Shown: one piece after another, positions 27,393 through 36,901 of the stretch
How positions within the stretch are numbered: position 1 is the first letter of the stretch
How the letters are laid out: every line of letters starts with the position of its first letter
Assembly: GCF_001542815.1 (NCBI RefSeq)
Contig: NZ_CP006992.1
Span: forward strand, 3,105,501 to 3,169,500
Source of the DNA: Methylobacterium sp. AMS5
Lineage (GTDB): Bacteria > Pseudomonadota > Alphaproteobacteria > Rhizobiales > Beijerinckiaceae
Direction of reading: 5' to 3'
Length of the DNA stretch: 64,000 nt
Made by a program: the position numbers and the translations under genes
Notes under the pieces: model-generated
Seen by the model: the letters and a program-made list of their open reading frames with translations, nothing else
The model's database searches: none
Told to the model about the DNA's origin: nothing

Positions 27393-27838
27393 GGATCGGA
27401 CGCCGCTGTCCTGACCTCATCGAGAGAACGGCCGGGGCTGGGATCGGATGGTCGAGCGGACCACATCCGGACGGGGCCGGAGGTCAGCTTCGATCTGCCG
27501 CGACGCGGCACAACGGCGCTGTGTGGCGCACCGTCACTGGGCGCGTTGAGCCTCATGACGGAGGCGCAAGAGCTCACGAAGAGCCCGTATCGCAAACCCG
27601 CGCGGGGCGGATCGGCGGCGGGACGGTGCTTCAAGTCGCGCCTTTCCAAGGATCGGCCTTTCGCATACGGCGTTGAGGCCAACCGGTTCGAACGACCTGA
27701 CCGGTGACGGCTCCCGCGTCCAAGTCCGGCGCTCATTGCAGCGACATCGAAGGGCGCGGACAGTCCTCCTTCCAACGCAATCCCCGTGAGGTCACGGCTC
27801 AGCGGGTCGCACCCCGGACCGGCTTGGCCAGGACCTCA
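27393..27838. other. Intergenic region before the desaturase gene
   Basis: This is 446 bp without a convincing gene. Open frames exist on both strands but have Arg/Pro/Ser-rich shadow composition. It probably holds the desaturase promoter. If the desaturase actually starts at GTG 27956, the gap is even longer. No repeat or clear hairpin was recognised. Confidence 0.4.
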
Positions 27839-29032
27839 ATGTCGGACCGTGGAAGCGGGACCGACCGCAGCGGTACGGTCGCATCAAGCGAGTTGCTTCC
27901 TTTGCACGCCTATCCCGCCTCGCAAGGCGCTCGACGAACAGGATTGCCGGCCACTGTGATCGCCCAACCATCGAACCCGACCGCGACAGGCCGGCTCGCG
28001 GACGAGGACGCCCGAACCGACGACGCGAAGCTCGCGCGGGAGGTGGCCCGACACTGCGCCGCGTTCCGCGAACCAATTCCCCGGATGGCCCTTCGGCAGG
28101 TGGCCGATACGCTGCTGCCCTATCTGATCCTCTGCGCCGTGATGCTCGGCGCGGCGGCGAACGGCTACGCGCTTCTCGCCCTGCCGCTGGCCGTGCCGGC
28201 GGGCGGCCTGCTGGTGAGGCTCTTCATCATCCAGCACGATTGCGGGCATGGCTCGTTCTTGCCGTCACGCCGCGGCAACGATGGGCTCGGCCGCGCCCTG
28301 AGCCTGCTGACGGTGACGCCCTACGACAGCTGGAAGCGCGCGCATGCCCTGCATCACGCCACGACCGGCGATCTCAGCCGCCGCGGCACGGGCGACGTTC
28401 ATACCTTGACCGTGCGCGAGTATCTCGCGCTGTCGCGCTGGGGCCGGCTGCGCTACCGGCTCTACCGCAATCCGTTCATCCTGATCGTGCTCGGCTCGCC
28501 GATCAACTTCCTCGTCCTGCAGCGCCTGCCCTTCGGCGTGGGGCTCCCGTGGCGGACGGCGTGGCGCGACGTGCTGGCGCTCGACGCCGTGCTCCTCGTG
28601 GCTCTGGCGGTGCTGGCGCTCGCGGCCGGCGGCATCGGACCGGTGCTCTGGACATTCGTGCCGGTGATCGCCGTCGCCGCCTGGATCGGCGGCTGGCTGT
28701 TCTATGTCCAGCACCAGTACGAGGAGACCGTCTGGGAGGAAGCCGACGCTTGGGACTTCCACCGCGTGGCGCTCGGCGGCAGTTCCTACTACGCGCTGCC
28801 GCGGGTTCTTCAGTGGTTCACCGGCAATGTCGGCCTGCACCACGTCCACCACCTCAACAGCCGCATCCCGAATTACCGCCTGCAGGAATGCCTCGACGGC
28901 CACGAGGTTCTCGGGCGGGTGGGCCGCCTGACCCTGCGCGACAGCCTGCGCTGCCTGAAGCTGGCGCTCTGGGACGAAGAGGCCCGCAAGATGGTCGGCT
29001 TCGCCCGTGTGCGCGGGCTTCAGGCCGCCTGA
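27839..29032 (+). CDS. Membrane fatty acid desaturase
   Basis: This integral membrane di-iron desaturase contains the three histidine boxes: HDCGHGS, HALHHATTGD (HxxHH) and HHVHHLNSRIPNY. Several hydrophobic helices lie between them (for example LPLAVPAGGLLVRLFII and PVIAVAAWIGGWLFYV). It probably introduces a double bond into an acyl chain (Delta-12/omega-type DesA group). The start is unsure: ATG 27839 (AGGA upstream; 397 residues) adds a low-complexity N-terminus, while GTG 27956 gives 358 residues, nearer the usual size. It converges on tyrS. Confidence 0.85.
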   Translation: MSDRGSGTDRSGTVASSELLPLHAYPASQGARRTGLPATVIAQPSNPTATGRLADEDARTDDAKLAREVARHCAAFREPIPRMALRQVADTLLPYLILCAVMLGAAANGYALLALPLAVPAGGLLVRLFIIQHDCGHGSFLPSRRGNDGLGRALSLLTVTPYDSWKRAHALHHATTGDLSRRGTGDVHTLTVREYLALSRWGRLRYRLYRNPFILIVLGSPINFLVLQRLPFGVGLPWRTAWRDVLALDAVLLVALAVLALAAGGIGPVLWTFVPVIAVAAWIGGWLFYVQHQYEETVWEEADAWDFHRVALGGSSYYALPRVLQWFTGNVGLHHVHHLNSRIPNYRLQECLDGHEVLGRVGRLTLRDSLRCLKLALWDEEARKMVGFARVRGLQAA

Positions 29033-29053
29033 GGCGCGGGGACGCGGAGCGAT

Positions 29054-29078
29054 CAGGGGCCCGTGGTGCGGACCCCTG
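29054..29078. terminator. Hairpin between convergent desaturase and tyrS genes
   Basis: CAGGGG (29054-29059) pairs with CCCCTG (29073-29078) around a 13-nt loop, in the 60-bp gap between two convergent stops. There is no T-run, so the function as terminator is tentative. Confidence 0.35.
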
Positions 29079-29092
29079 GCCGGGCGGATCGG

Positions 29093-30364
29093 CTATTCCG
29101 GCCGCAGCAGGACGTGCTTCTTGCGTCCGAACGAGAGCTTGATCACCCCCTCCGCCGTCAGGTCTTCCGTTCGTAGCACCGCCTTCTCGTCGCTCACCTG
29201 CACGTCGTTGACCCGCAGGCCGCCGCCCTTGATCTGGCGGCGCGCCTCGCTGGTCGAAGGGACGAGCTTGGCGTAGTCCGGGCCGAAGGCGGTGAGCACG
29301 CCGAGGCCCGTCTCGAGCAATGCGGACGGCACGGGAATCGTCGGCAGGGACTGCGCCAGCGACCCCTCGACGAAGGTTTTCCGGGCGGTCTCGGCGGCGG
29401 CGGCGGCGGCCTCCGCGCCATGCATCAGCGCCGTCGCCTCGGTGGCGAGGATCGTCTTGGCCTCGTTGATCTCGGCGCCCTGAAGCGCGGCGAGCTGTTC
29501 GATCTCGGGGAGCGGCAGCAGCGTGAACAGCTTGAGGAAGCGGCCGACATCGGCGTCCTCGGTGTTCCGCCAGAACTGCCAGTAATCGTAAGGGCTGAGC
29601 ATCCCGGCATCGAGCCAGACGGCGCCGGCCGCGGTCTTGCCCATCTTGGCGCCCGACGACGTGGTCAGGAGCGGACAGGTCAGGGCGTAGAGCTGCGGCG
29701 TGCCCATGCGGCGGCCGAGATCGATGCCGTTGACGATGTTGCCCCACTGGTCCGAGCCGCCCATCTGCAGGCGGGTGCCGAAGCGGCGGTTTAGCTCCAC
29801 GAAGTCGTACGACTGCAGGATCATGTAGTTGAACTCGAGGAACGACAGCTCCTGGTCGCGCTCCAGCCGCATCCGCACGCTGTCCATCGACATCATACGG
29901 TTGACGGAGAAGTGCCGGCCGATGTCGCGCAGCATCTCGATGTAATTGAGCTTCGTCAGCCACTCGGCATTGTCGACCATGATCGCGCCGTTTCCGCTCT
30001 CTCCGAAGGAGAGGAAGCGCGAAAAGGTCTGCTTGATGCCTTCCTTGTTGGCCTCGATCTGCTCCAGCGTCAGGATCTTGCGGGTCTCGTCGCGGCCGGA
30101 CGGGTCGCCGACGCGCGTGGTGCCGCCGCCCATCAGCACGACCGGCTTGCCGCCTGTCGTCTGCAGCCAGTGCAGCATCATGATCGAGAGCAGGTGGCCG
30201 ACATGGAGCGAGGCGGCCGTGCAATCGTAGCCGGTATAGGTGGTCAGACCCCCTTCCGCCGCCAGCGCGTCGATGGCGGCGAGGTCGGAGGCCTGATGGA
30301 TGTAGCCGCGCTCCTGCAGCACCCGGATGAAGTCGGATTTCGGCGCGAAGCTCTCGGCGGTCAT
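29093..30364 (-). CDS. tyrS: Tyrosyl-tRNA synthetase
   Basis: The 423-residue class I synthetase has [19 protein letters not shown] (HIGH as HVGH, about residue 54), the tyrosine-binding [14 protein letters not shown] loop and a KMSKS variant KMGKT. A C-terminal S4-like RNA-binding domain follows ([11 protein letters not shown]). This is the TyrRS type of most bacteria. The start ATG 30364 is divergent from anmK, leaving about 140 bp for both promoters. Confidence 0.96.
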   Translation of the reverse strand: MTAESFAPKSDFIRVLQERGYIHQASDLAAIDALAAEGGLTTYTGYDCTAASLHVGHLLSIMMLHWLQTTGGKPVVLMGGGTTRVGDPSGRDETRKILTLEQIEANKEGIKQTFSRFLSFGESGNGAIMVDNAEWLTKLNYIEMLRDIGRHFSVNRMMSMDSVRMRLERDQELSFLEFNYMILQSYDFVELNRRFGTRLQMGGSDQWGNIVNGIDLGRRMGTPQLYALTCPLLTTSSGAKMGKTAAGAVWLDAGMLSPYDYWQFWRNTEDADVGRFLKLFTLLPLPEIEQLAALQGAEINEAKTILATEATALMHGAEAAAAAAETARKTFVEGSLAQSLPTIPVPSALLETGLGVLTAFGPDYAKLVPSTSEARRQIKGGGLRVNDVQVSDEKAVLRTEDLTAEGVIKLSFGRKKHVLLRPE

Positions 30365-30505
30365 GGTGATCGGTCTCGGATGGTTTGGCGGCGCGACAGG
30401 GGCGCGGCCGCAATGCTATCCCGCGAGGGGAAGCGCTCGCGCGCGCTCTTAGCAGGGCAGGCCGCGAAAGGCACGAGCCCGGATTTTGGGGGGACAGGGG
30501 CGGCC

Positions 30506-31639
30506 ATGGCGATGAAGCGCGCAATCGGCCTGATGAGCGGCACATCTCTCGACGGGATCGACGTGGCGCTGATCGAGAGCGACGGCGAGTGTATCCGCCT
30601 CGTCAAATCCGCCAACGGCCTGGTCGCGCCGCTCGGCCCGACGGGCTATCGCGGCTATGCCGAGGCCGAGCAGGCGCTGCTGCGCGAGGCGACCCGCGAC
30701 GCGGAAGGGCTGCGGGCGCGCACCGACCGGCCGGGACGCCTCGCGGAGGCGGACGCGTTCGTCACCCGCGCCCATGCCGAGGCCATCGAAGCGTTCCTGG
30801 CGGAGCACGACCTTCGGCCCGAGGATATCGACGTCGTCGGCTTCCATGGCCAGACGGTGATCCACCGGCCGAAGCTCGGCCTCACGGTCCAGATCGGCGA
30901 CGGTGCGGCCCTGGCCAAGCGTCTCGGCATCCGCGTCGTGTCCGACATGCGCGCCAACGATGTGGCGCAGGGCGGGCAGGGCGCGCCGCTGGTGCCGGTG
31001 TTCCACAAGGCGCTGGCCGAGGCCGCAGGCTTTGCCGGGCCTCTCGGCATCCTCAATATCGGCGGCCTCGCCAACGCCACCCTGATCGATTCCGGCGGCA
31101 ACATGCTTGCCTTCGATACCGGGCCGGGCAACGGGCCGATCAACGACTGGATGAAGGAGCGCACGGGCCGGGATTTCGATGAGAACGGCGCCACCGCCGC
31201 CCGCGGTACGGTGGACGAAAACCTGCTCGAGAACCTGCTCGGCCATCCGCTGATCCTGCGCACGCCGCCGAAATCGCTGGACCGCAACTGGTTCTCGCAT
31301 CGTCTCGCCGGCTATCTCACGGTCGAGGACGGCGCGGCGACGCTCACCGCCTTCACGGCTCACGCCGTCGCCCGCAGCCTCGCCTTCGCCGGCGAGCGCC
31401 CGACCCGCTGGATCGTCGGGGGCGGGGGCGCGAGGAACCGGACGCTGATGGTGATGCTGGAACGGCTCCTCGCGGCGGAAGTGCTGAACGCCGACGCGAT
31501 CGGCTGGTCCTCCGACTTTCTCGAAGCCCAGGCCTTCGCCTATCTCGCCCTGCGGGCGCTGGAAGGCCTGCCGCTCACCTATCCAACGACCACGGGCGTC
31601 AGCGAACCGGTCACCGGTGGGATCGTCTCCGAGCCGTGA
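30506..31639 (+). CDS. anmK: Anhydro-N-acetylmuramic acid kinase
   Basis: The 377-residue cytosolic kinase opens and phosphorylates 1,6-anhydro-MurNAc to MurNAc-6-phosphate in cell-wall recycling. The family N-terminus AIGLMSGTSLDGIDVAL is clear. GFHGQTVIHRP, LGILNIGGLANAT, AFDTGPGNGPINDWM and VGGGGARNRTLM complete the sugar-kinase-like fold. Starts at 30506 or 30512 are equivalent. The stop overlaps the next gene's GTG start (GTGA). Confidence 0.95.
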   Translation: MAMKRAIGLMSGTSLDGIDVALIESDGECIRLVKSANGLVAPLGPTGYRGYAEAEQALLREATRDAEGLRARTDRPGRLAEADAFVTRAHAEAIEAFLAEHDLRPEDIDVVGFHGQTVIHRPKLGLTVQIGDGAALAKRLGIRVVSDMRANDVAQGGQGAPLVPVFHKALAEAAGFAGPLGILNIGGLANATLIDSGGNMLAFDTGPGNGPINDWMKERTGRDFDENGATAARGTVDENLLENLLGHPLILRTPPKSLDRNWFSHRLAGYLTVEDGAATLTAFTAHAVARSLAFAGERPTRWIVGGGGARNRTLMVMLERLLAAEVLNADAIGWSSDFLEAQAFAYLALRALEGLPLTYPTTTGVSEPVTGGIVSEP

Positions 31640-32229
31640 GCCTCGGCTACGCCCTGCGCCGCATCATCGAGGAATACCCGCTCGCCCGGCTCGACCCGCC
31701 CGCGAGGCATCCGCTCGCGCACGTGATTCGAAAAGCCGCGCCGGACGAGCTGCGCCGGGTCCTCGCACCCCTCGACGGGCCGTTCCTCGTCAAGGGTAGC
31801 CCCGGCCGCGGCAGCCATTGGGCCGCGGTGCCATGGCTTGCGGTGTTCGACCCCGCCGTGACGACGAGCGCCACCCGCGGCTACTACCTCGTCTACCTGT
31901 TCCCGGCGCATCGCGAGGCGGTGCATCTCTCGCTGGCGCAGGGGACCGTCGCGGCGATCCGCGAGCACGGACCGCGCTCGGGCGAGCACCTGCGCGCCGG
32001 CGGGGCCCGGCTGCGGGAACGGCTCTCGGATTTCTCAGATGTCCTGCCGGTCCCGACGATCACGCTCGGCAGCGCGGGCGAGTTGCCCGAGGGCTACGAG
32101 GCGGCCCACATCCTCGGGCTGACCTACGATCGCCATGAACTCGGTGACGAGCGGCGGCTGCGCGCGGATCTCGCCAGCGGCATCGCCGCCTACCGGGCGC
32201 TGAAGGCGCGGGGCGGGCTCCGACTCTGA
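31636..32229 (+). CDS. Stand-alone MrcB N-terminal (DUF3578)-like protein
   Basis: The 197-residue protein starts at GTG 31636, overlapping the anmK stop. The central part (VKGSPGRGSHWAAVPWLAVF, then GYYLVYLFPAHREAVHLSLAQG) matches what I know of the MrcB_N/DUF3578 domain. That domain normally precedes an AAA+ GTPase or other effector in McrBC-like restriction and defence proteins. Here there is no ATPase or nuclease domain, and none in the next gene (aroC). It may be a modified-DNA reader, an orphan domain or a decayed fragment; the family call is moderately sure and the function is unknown. Confidence 0.6.
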   Translation: MSLGYALRRIIEEYPLARLDPPARHPLAHVIRKAAPDELRRVLAPLDGPFLVKGSPGRGSHWAAVPWLAVFDPAVTTSATRGYYLVYLFPAHREAVHLSLAQGTVAAIREHGPRSGEHLRAGGARLRERLSDFSDVLPVPTITLGSAGELPEGYEAAHILGLTYDRHELGDERRLRADLASGIAAYRALKARGGLRL

Positions 32230-32294
32230 AGCAGGGGAGGCGCCGCAGCCAAAAGCTGGCCCTTCGCGGCATCCCGCGCTAAGGCACGCGCGCC

Positions 32295-33386
32295 ATGTCG
32301 CACAACACCTTCGGCCACCTGTTCCGCGTCACAACCTTCGGCGAGAGCCACGGGGTGGCGCTCGGCTGCGTGGTGGACGGGTGCCCGCCCGGCCTCGCGC
32401 TGGAAGCCGAAGAGATCCAGGCGGAACTCGACCGGCGCAAGCCCGGCCAGTCGCGCTTCACCACGCAGCGGCGCGAGCCGGATCAGGTGAAGATCCTGTC
32501 CGGCGTGTTCAGCGACGACCGCACCGGCGGGCGACAGCTCACCACCGGCACGCCGATCGCGCTGATGATCGAGAACACCGATCAGCGCTCGAAAGACTAC
32601 TCCGAAATCCGCGACAGCTACCGCCCCGGCCACGCCGACTTCACCTACGACGCCAAGTACGGCATCCGCGACTATCGCGGGGGCGGGCGCTCCTCCGCCC
32701 GCGAGACCGCCGCGCGGGTCGCAGCCGGCGCCGTCGCCCGCAAGGTCATCCCCGGAATCACCATCCGCGCCGCCCTGGTACAGATGGGGCCGCACGCGAT
32801 CGACCGCGCGAACTGGGATTGGGAGCAGGTCGGCCAAAATCCGTTCTTCTGCCCGGACGCGAAGGCGGCAGCGCTCTACGAGACCTATCTCGACGAAATC
32901 CGCAAAAGCGGCTCCTCGGTCGGCGCGGTGATCGAAGTCGTGGCCGAGGGCGTGCCGCCCGGCCTCGGCGCACCGATCTACGGCAAGCTCGACGCGGATC
33001 TCGCCGCTGCGATGATGTCGATCAACGCGGTCAAGGGCGTCGAGATCGGCGACGGCTTCGCCGCCGCAGCACTCCGCGGCGAGGACAACGCCGACGAGAT
33101 GCGCGCCGGCAATGATGGCCGCCCGCGCTTCCTCGCCAACCATGCCGGCGGCATCCTGGGCGGCATCTCGTCGGGCGAGCCGGTGGTTGTCCGGTTTGCG
33201 GTGAAGCCGACCTCCTCGATCCTGACCCCGCGCCAGAGCGTGAACCGCGACGGGGCCGAGATCGATCTCATCACCAAGGGCCGCCACGACCCCTGCGTCG
33301 GCATCCGCGCCGTCCCCGTCGCCGAGGCGATGATGGCCTGCGTGCTGGCCGATCACCATCTGCGCCATCGCGGGCAGGTCGGCTGA
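32295..33386 (+). CDS. aroC: Chorismate synthase
   Basis: The 363-residue FMN-dependent enzyme makes chorismate from EPSP, the last step of the shikimate pathway. Family signatures are seen in order: [15 protein letters not shown], the DTRRR-equivalent region [47 protein letters not shown] and [12 protein letters not shown]. ribB follows after 24 nt in the same direction. Confidence 0.97.
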   Translation: MSHNTFGHLFRVTTFGESHGVALGCVVDGCPPGLALEAEEIQAELDRRKPGQSRFTTQRREPDQVKILSGVFSDDRTGGRQLTTGTPIALMIENTDQRSKDYSEIRDSYRPGHADFTYDAKYGIRDYRGGGRSSARETAARVAAGAVARKVIPGITIRAALVQMGPHAIDRANWDWEQVGQNPFFCPDAKAAALYETYLDEIRKSGSSVGAVIEVVAEGVPPGLGAPIYGKLDADLAAAMMSINAVKGVEIGDGFAAAALRGEDNADEMRAGNDGRPRFLANHAGGILGGISSGEPVVVRFAVKPTSSILTPRQSVNRDGAEIDLITKGRHDPCVGIRAVPVAEAMMACVLADHHLRHRGQVG

Positions 33387-33410
33387 CGCCGACCGCCCCT
33401 CTCCAAACCG

Positions 33411-34505
33411 TTGAACGAGACGAAGCCCGTGCCCCATTGCAGCGTCACCGAGGCCATCGAAGCCTTCGCCCGCGGCGAGATCGTGGTCGTCACCGACGAC
33501 GACGACCGCGAGAACGAGGGCGACCTCGTCGTCGCCGCCTCGCTCTGCACGCCGGAGAAGATGGCGTTCATCATCCGCAACACCTGCGGCATCGTCTGCG
33601 CGCCGATCACTCTGGCCGAGGCGCGCCGTCTCCATCTTGACCCGATGGTGGCGTCGAACGACGCGCCGCTCGGCACCGCCTTCACCGTGACGGTGGATGT
33701 GCGCCACGGGCTCACGACCGGCATCTCGGCCGAGCAGCGTTGCAACACGGTGCGCGCGCTCGCCAACGGCAACATGGGTGCGGGCGACTTCGTGCGGCCG
33801 GGTCACGTCTTCCCGCTGATCGCCCGCGACGGCGGCGTTCTGATGCGCTCCGGGCATACGGAGGCGGCGGTCGATCTGTGCAAGCTGGCGGGTCTGCCGC
33901 CGGTCGGCGTGATCTGCGAACTCGCCAACGACGACGGCACCGTGATGAAAGGGCCGCAGATCGACACGTTTTCCGAGCAGCACAGCCTCAAGCGGGTCTC
34001 GGTGGCGGATCTGATCGCCTACCGGCAGGCCCGCGACCGGCTGGTCGAGCGGGTCGGCACCTTCCCGGTGAAGACCGAGTTCGGAGCGATGACCGGCTAC
34101 GCCTATGTCACGCCCTTCGAGCCGATCCAGCAATTCGCCTTCGTACACGGCGCCATCGGCGACGGACGCAACATGCCGGTGCGCCTGCACCGCTCGAACG
34201 TCGTCGCCGACGTGATCGAGGGCGGGCGGCAGATCGATTCGGTGATGCGCCGCTTCGCCAAGGAGGGCCGGGGCATCCTCGTCTATCTGCGCGACGGCAC
34301 CGCGGGCGTGCCGCTCAACCGCTACGCCGAGGAGGGCGCCGAGGCCCAGCGCGTGCGCCAGTGGCGCGAGGTGGGCCTGGGCGCGCAGATCCTGCGCGAC
34401 CTCGGCGTCGTCTCGATCCGCAACCTGTCCTCCTCGACGCGGTCCTATGTCGGCCTGTCGGGCTTCGGCATCGAACTGGTCAGCGAGGAGCCGCTGGAGG
34501 GCTGA
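33411..34505 (+). CDS. ribB: 3,4-dihydroxy-2-butanone 4-phosphate synthase with degenerate GTP cyclohydrolase II domain
   Basis: The 364-residue protein has an N-terminal RibB domain with the acidic Mg-site DDDDRENEGDL, RHGLTTGISA, RPGHVFPL and SGHTEAAVDLCKLAG. It makes the four-carbon precursor of riboflavin from ribulose-5-phosphate. The C-terminal half (PFEPIQQFAFVHGAIGDG to the end) aligns with RibA, but the zinc-binding cysteines expected in a GTP cyclohydrolase II (CLTGDVF/RCDCG) are missing. This half is therefore probably inactive, as in other alphaproteobacterial RibBA-like proteins. The start is TTG 33411 or GTG 33429. Confidence 0.9.
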   Translation: MNETKPVPHCSVTEAIEAFARGEIVVVTDDDDRENEGDLVVAASLCTPEKMAFIIRNTCGIVCAPITLAEARRLHLDPMVASNDAPLGTAFTVTVDVRHGLTTGISAEQRCNTVRALANGNMGAGDFVRPGHVFPLIARDGGVLMRSGHTEAAVDLCKLAGLPPVGVICELANDDGTVMKGPQIDTFSEQHSLKRVSVADLIAYRQARDRLVERVGTFPVKTEFGAMTGYAYVTPFEPIQQFAFVHGAIGDGRNMPVRLHRSNVVADVIEGGRQIDSVMRRFAKEGRGILVYLRDGTAGVPLNRYAEEGAEAQRVRQWREVGLGAQILRDLGVVSIRNLSSSTRSYVGLSGFGIELVSEEPLEG

Positions 34506-34603
34506 AGGCCGGCGGCCCCGCGGCCCCTCGCGGGCAAGCGCGGCCGTTCCCAGTTCCTTTTCGAGGCGGCTCCCTCGCCGCCGGTGGCGGAAATGGAGCG
34601 TGC

Positions 34604-34924
34604 ATGGTCCTCGTCCCCTGTCCCGCCTGCGATCACCGCGTCTCGGAGAAGGCGTTGGCCTGCCCGTCCTGCGGGCATCCCGGCCGTGCTTCCGAGCGGC
34701 ACGGGGTCGTGCCCGCGCTGAGCCGCGTCGCCGGAACCTATGTGTCCGCGAATGCCGTGACCGGGGCGATCCTCGGCAGCGTGATGTTTCTCAGCGTCGC
34801 CGCCGTGCTCATCACCCTGATCCTGGCGCACCGGTCGGCAAAACAGCGGGGGCGGTCCCGTCACCGCCCCATCAGCGCATCCATGTGGGCGGCGACCGAG
34901 CGGGCGAGGCCGTCGAGGCTATAG
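34604..34924 (+). CDS. Small zinc-ribbon membrane protein
   Basis: The 106-residue protein starts at ATG 34604, with GGAG 8 nt upstream. The N-terminus is a zinc ribbon of two CxxC knuckles (CPACDH and CPSCGH). One transmembrane segment follows (AILGSVMFLSVAAVLITLILA), then a basic tail. This zinc-ribbon plus anchor layout is common in small proteins of unknown role. Its last 64 bp overlap the 3' end of the convergent deacetylase gene, so the tail sequence is also antisense coding DNA. Confidence 0.68.
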   Translation: MVLVPCPACDHRVSEKALACPSCGHPGRASERHGVVPALSRVAGTYVSANAVTGAILGSVMFLSVAAVLITLILAHRSAKQRGRSRHRPISASMWAATERARPSRL

Positions 34925-35790
34925 CCGCCCTCCAGGATCGACACGACGCGACCGCCGGCATGGCGGTCGGCCACCTCCATCAGCCGCCGCGTCGCCCAGC
35001 CGAAATCCGCCTCGTCGAGCTGGATGTTGGCCAGCGGGTCGAGCTTGTGCGCGTCGAACCCCGCCGAGATCACGATCAGGTCGGGCTCGAAGGCCTCGAG
35101 CCGCGGCAGGATGCGCGCCTCGAACGCTTCGCGAAACAATTCGCTGCCGTCGAACGCCTTGAGCGGCGCGTTGACGATGGTGTCGTGGTCGCCCCGCTCA
35201 CCCGTGGCGCCGGAGCCCGGAAACAGCGGCATCTGGTGGGTCGAGGCGTACATCACGGTCTTGTCGGCCCAGAAGATATCCTGCGAGCCGTTGCCGTGGT
35301 GGACGTCCCAATCCACCAGCGCGACGCGGACGGCACCGAACGCCGTCTGAGCGTGGCGCACGGCGATCGCTGCGTGGTTGAACAGGCAGAAGCCCATGGC
35401 GCGGTCGCGTTCGGCGTGGTGGCCGGGCGGGCGCATGGCGACGAAGGCGTTGGCGCACTCGCCCTTCATCACCGCATCGACGGCGTGGTTCGACCCGCCG
35501 ATGGCGTGCAGGCAGGTGTTGAGCGAGCCCGGCGACATCAGCGTGTCGCCGTCGATCTGAAAGAAGCCCTCGTCGGGCGAGGCAGCGACGATGGTCTCGA
35601 CGTAGGACGCGGGGTGGACGAGTTCGGCGACCGAAGCCTCCGCCTTCGGGGCGTGGCAGCGCACGAGGGCGGCAAAGCGCTCATTCTCGAGGGCGCGCTC
35701 GACCGCCTGCATGCGGGCCGGCCGCTCCGGATGGCCGGTCGGGACCACGTGTTCGACCGCGCTCGGATGGGTGACGTACAGGGTGCTCAG
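34861..35790 (-). CDS. Histone deacetylase-fold family protein (acetylpolyamine amidohydrolase/AcuC-like)
   Basis: The 309-residue zinc amidohydrolase contains AMRPPGHHAERDRAMGFCLF (tandem His), VDWDVHHGNGSQDIF (Asp/His zinc ligands), ISAGFDAHKLDPL and ILEGGYSL. This is the complete HDAC active site; bacterial members deacetylate polyamines or protein lysines. The frame has no ATG or GTG at the right place. CTG 35790 lies 8 nt after a good GGGAG site and gives the family-like start STLYVTHPSAVEH, so I use it. The frame remains open upstream without coding character. Confidence 0.85.
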   Translation of the reverse strand: MSTLYVTHPSAVEHVVPTGHPERPARMQAVERALENERFAALVRCHAPKAEASVAELVHPASYVETIVAASPDEGFFQIDGDTLMSPGSLNTCLHAIGGSNHAVDAVMKGECANAFVAMRPPGHHAERDRAMGFCLFNHAAIAVRHAQTAFGAVRVALVDWDVHHGNGSQDIFWADKTVMYASTHQMPLFPGSGATGERGDHDTIVNAPLKAFDGSELFREAFEARILPRLEAFEPDLIVISAGFDAHKLDPLANIQLDEADFGWATRRLMEVADRHAGGRVVSILEGGYSLDGLARSVAAHMDALMGR

Positions 35791-36090
35791 GGCCGTTTCT
35801 CCCGGTGCCCAAGACGGTGATGCCCTTCGGGCGCGCCGCCTCGTCACGTGCCGCCCTGCGAAAGCGGGGCGAGCGTGTTGTTGCCGATGCGGTGCGCCCG
35901 ATCTTGCGCCGGACCTGCCACCGCCCTTGTTTTCTCGAACTTGTCGATCTTGTCGCCCGTGCGCAACAACGCAAACCGGGACAGGGGCCCGGATCGATCT
36001 CGTCCACAACCGGCCGTATCGCGGTCCAAGCTTGGCCACAAACGCGCCTTCAACCTGCGGTGGCTTCCTTCGAACGACCGGCCACCCGTC
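35791..36090. other. Intergenic region between divergent genes
   Basis: The 300 bp between the deacetylase start (leftward) and the L,D-transpeptidase start (rightward) should contain both promoters. The sequence from about 35935 onward is somewhat AT-richer. No conserved element was recognised. Confidence 0.4.
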
Positions 36091-36729
36091 ATGCGCCCTT
36101 CGCCCGCCCTCGCTCTTCTCGTGGGCCTCATACCCCTGGCAGCCTGCCAGTCGCAGACGGCGCAGGTCGCACAACCCGTCCCCATCGTCGCCGAACGGCC
36201 CGCCGTTCCGCCACTGCCTCCGGGGCCGGAGCGGGATGCCGCCTGGATGAAGCTCGCGCCAAAAGCGCCCCTCGATCCGACGCTGGCCCGCACCACCGTC
36301 GATTTCGCGACTCGGGAGCCCGTCGGCACCCTCGTCGTCGAGACGGCCGAGCGGCGGCTCTACCTCGTGCAGCCCGGCGGCAAGGCGATGCGCTACCCCG
36401 TCTCGGTGGGGCGGGCGGGGCTCGCATGGACCGGGAGGGCCGAGATCGACCGCAAGCTCGAATGGCCGGACTGGAACCCGGCCCCGGAGATGATCGGCCG
36501 TCACCCGGATCTGCCGTCGCGCCTGGAGGGCGGCCCGTTCAGCCCGATCGGCGCCCGCGCGCTCTATCTCGCGCAGAACCGGCGGGACACGCTCTACCGC
36601 ATCCACGGCACCAACGAGCCGGAGACCATCGGGCAGGCGGTCTCCTCCGGCTGCATCCGCATGCTCAACGAGGACGTGATGGACCTCTACGAGCGCGTGC
36701 CGGTCGGGACGAAGGTCGTGGTTCGCTGA
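36091..36729 (+). CDS. L,D-transpeptidase (YkuD domain) lipoprotein
   Basis: The 212-residue protein has a lipoprotein signal (ALLVGLIPLAACQ) and a Pro-rich spacer. The YkuD catalytic domain holds the motif HGTNEP and SGCIRMLNEDV with the nucleophilic cysteine. It forms 3-3 peptidoglycan cross-links or attaches proteins to peptidoglycan in the periplasm. The ATG 36091 is supported by the signal; upstream extensions are not. Palindromic TTCGAA repeats (36742-36764) follow the stop and may form a hairpin. Confidence 0.92.
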   Translation: MRPSPALALLVGLIPLAACQSQTAQVAQPVPIVAERPAVPPLPPGPERDAAWMKLAPKAPLDPTLARTTVDFATREPVGTLVVETAERRLYLVQPGGKAMRYPVSVGRAGLAWTGRAEIDRKLEWPDWNPAPEMIGRHPDLPSRLEGGPFSPIGARALYLAQNRRDTLYRIHGTNEPETIGQAVSSGCIRMLNEDVMDLYERVPVGTKVVVR

Positions 36730-36790
36730 AGAGAGTCTTACTTCGAACAAGCAAGCTTTTCGAAAGGCTCAATCGTGAGCAGCCGTTTAC

Positions 36791-36806
36791 CTGAACACGG
36801 GTTCAG
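36791..36806. promoter_or_regulatory. Small inverted repeat
   Basis: CTGAAC (36791-36796) and GTTCAG (36801-36806) form a perfect 6-bp inverted repeat with a 4-nt centre. It lies in the AT-richer leader about 100 bp before the next gene. It could be an operator or a small hairpin; no regulator is identified. Confidence 0.3.
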
Positions 36807-36901
36807 ATTTGGCCATTAACCTCTTCGAGCGTTGTCGGTCCGTAATGTCAGCACAGACACGGACGAACACCGGCGACAACGAGCTCGAGAGGCACCAGAC
36901 C

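Noticed and set aside
32190..34190. 666-residue minus-strand frame opposite aroC and ribB
   Set aside because: Antisense to two well-identified genes; no motifs and typical Asp/Gly/His/Arg bias of shadows.
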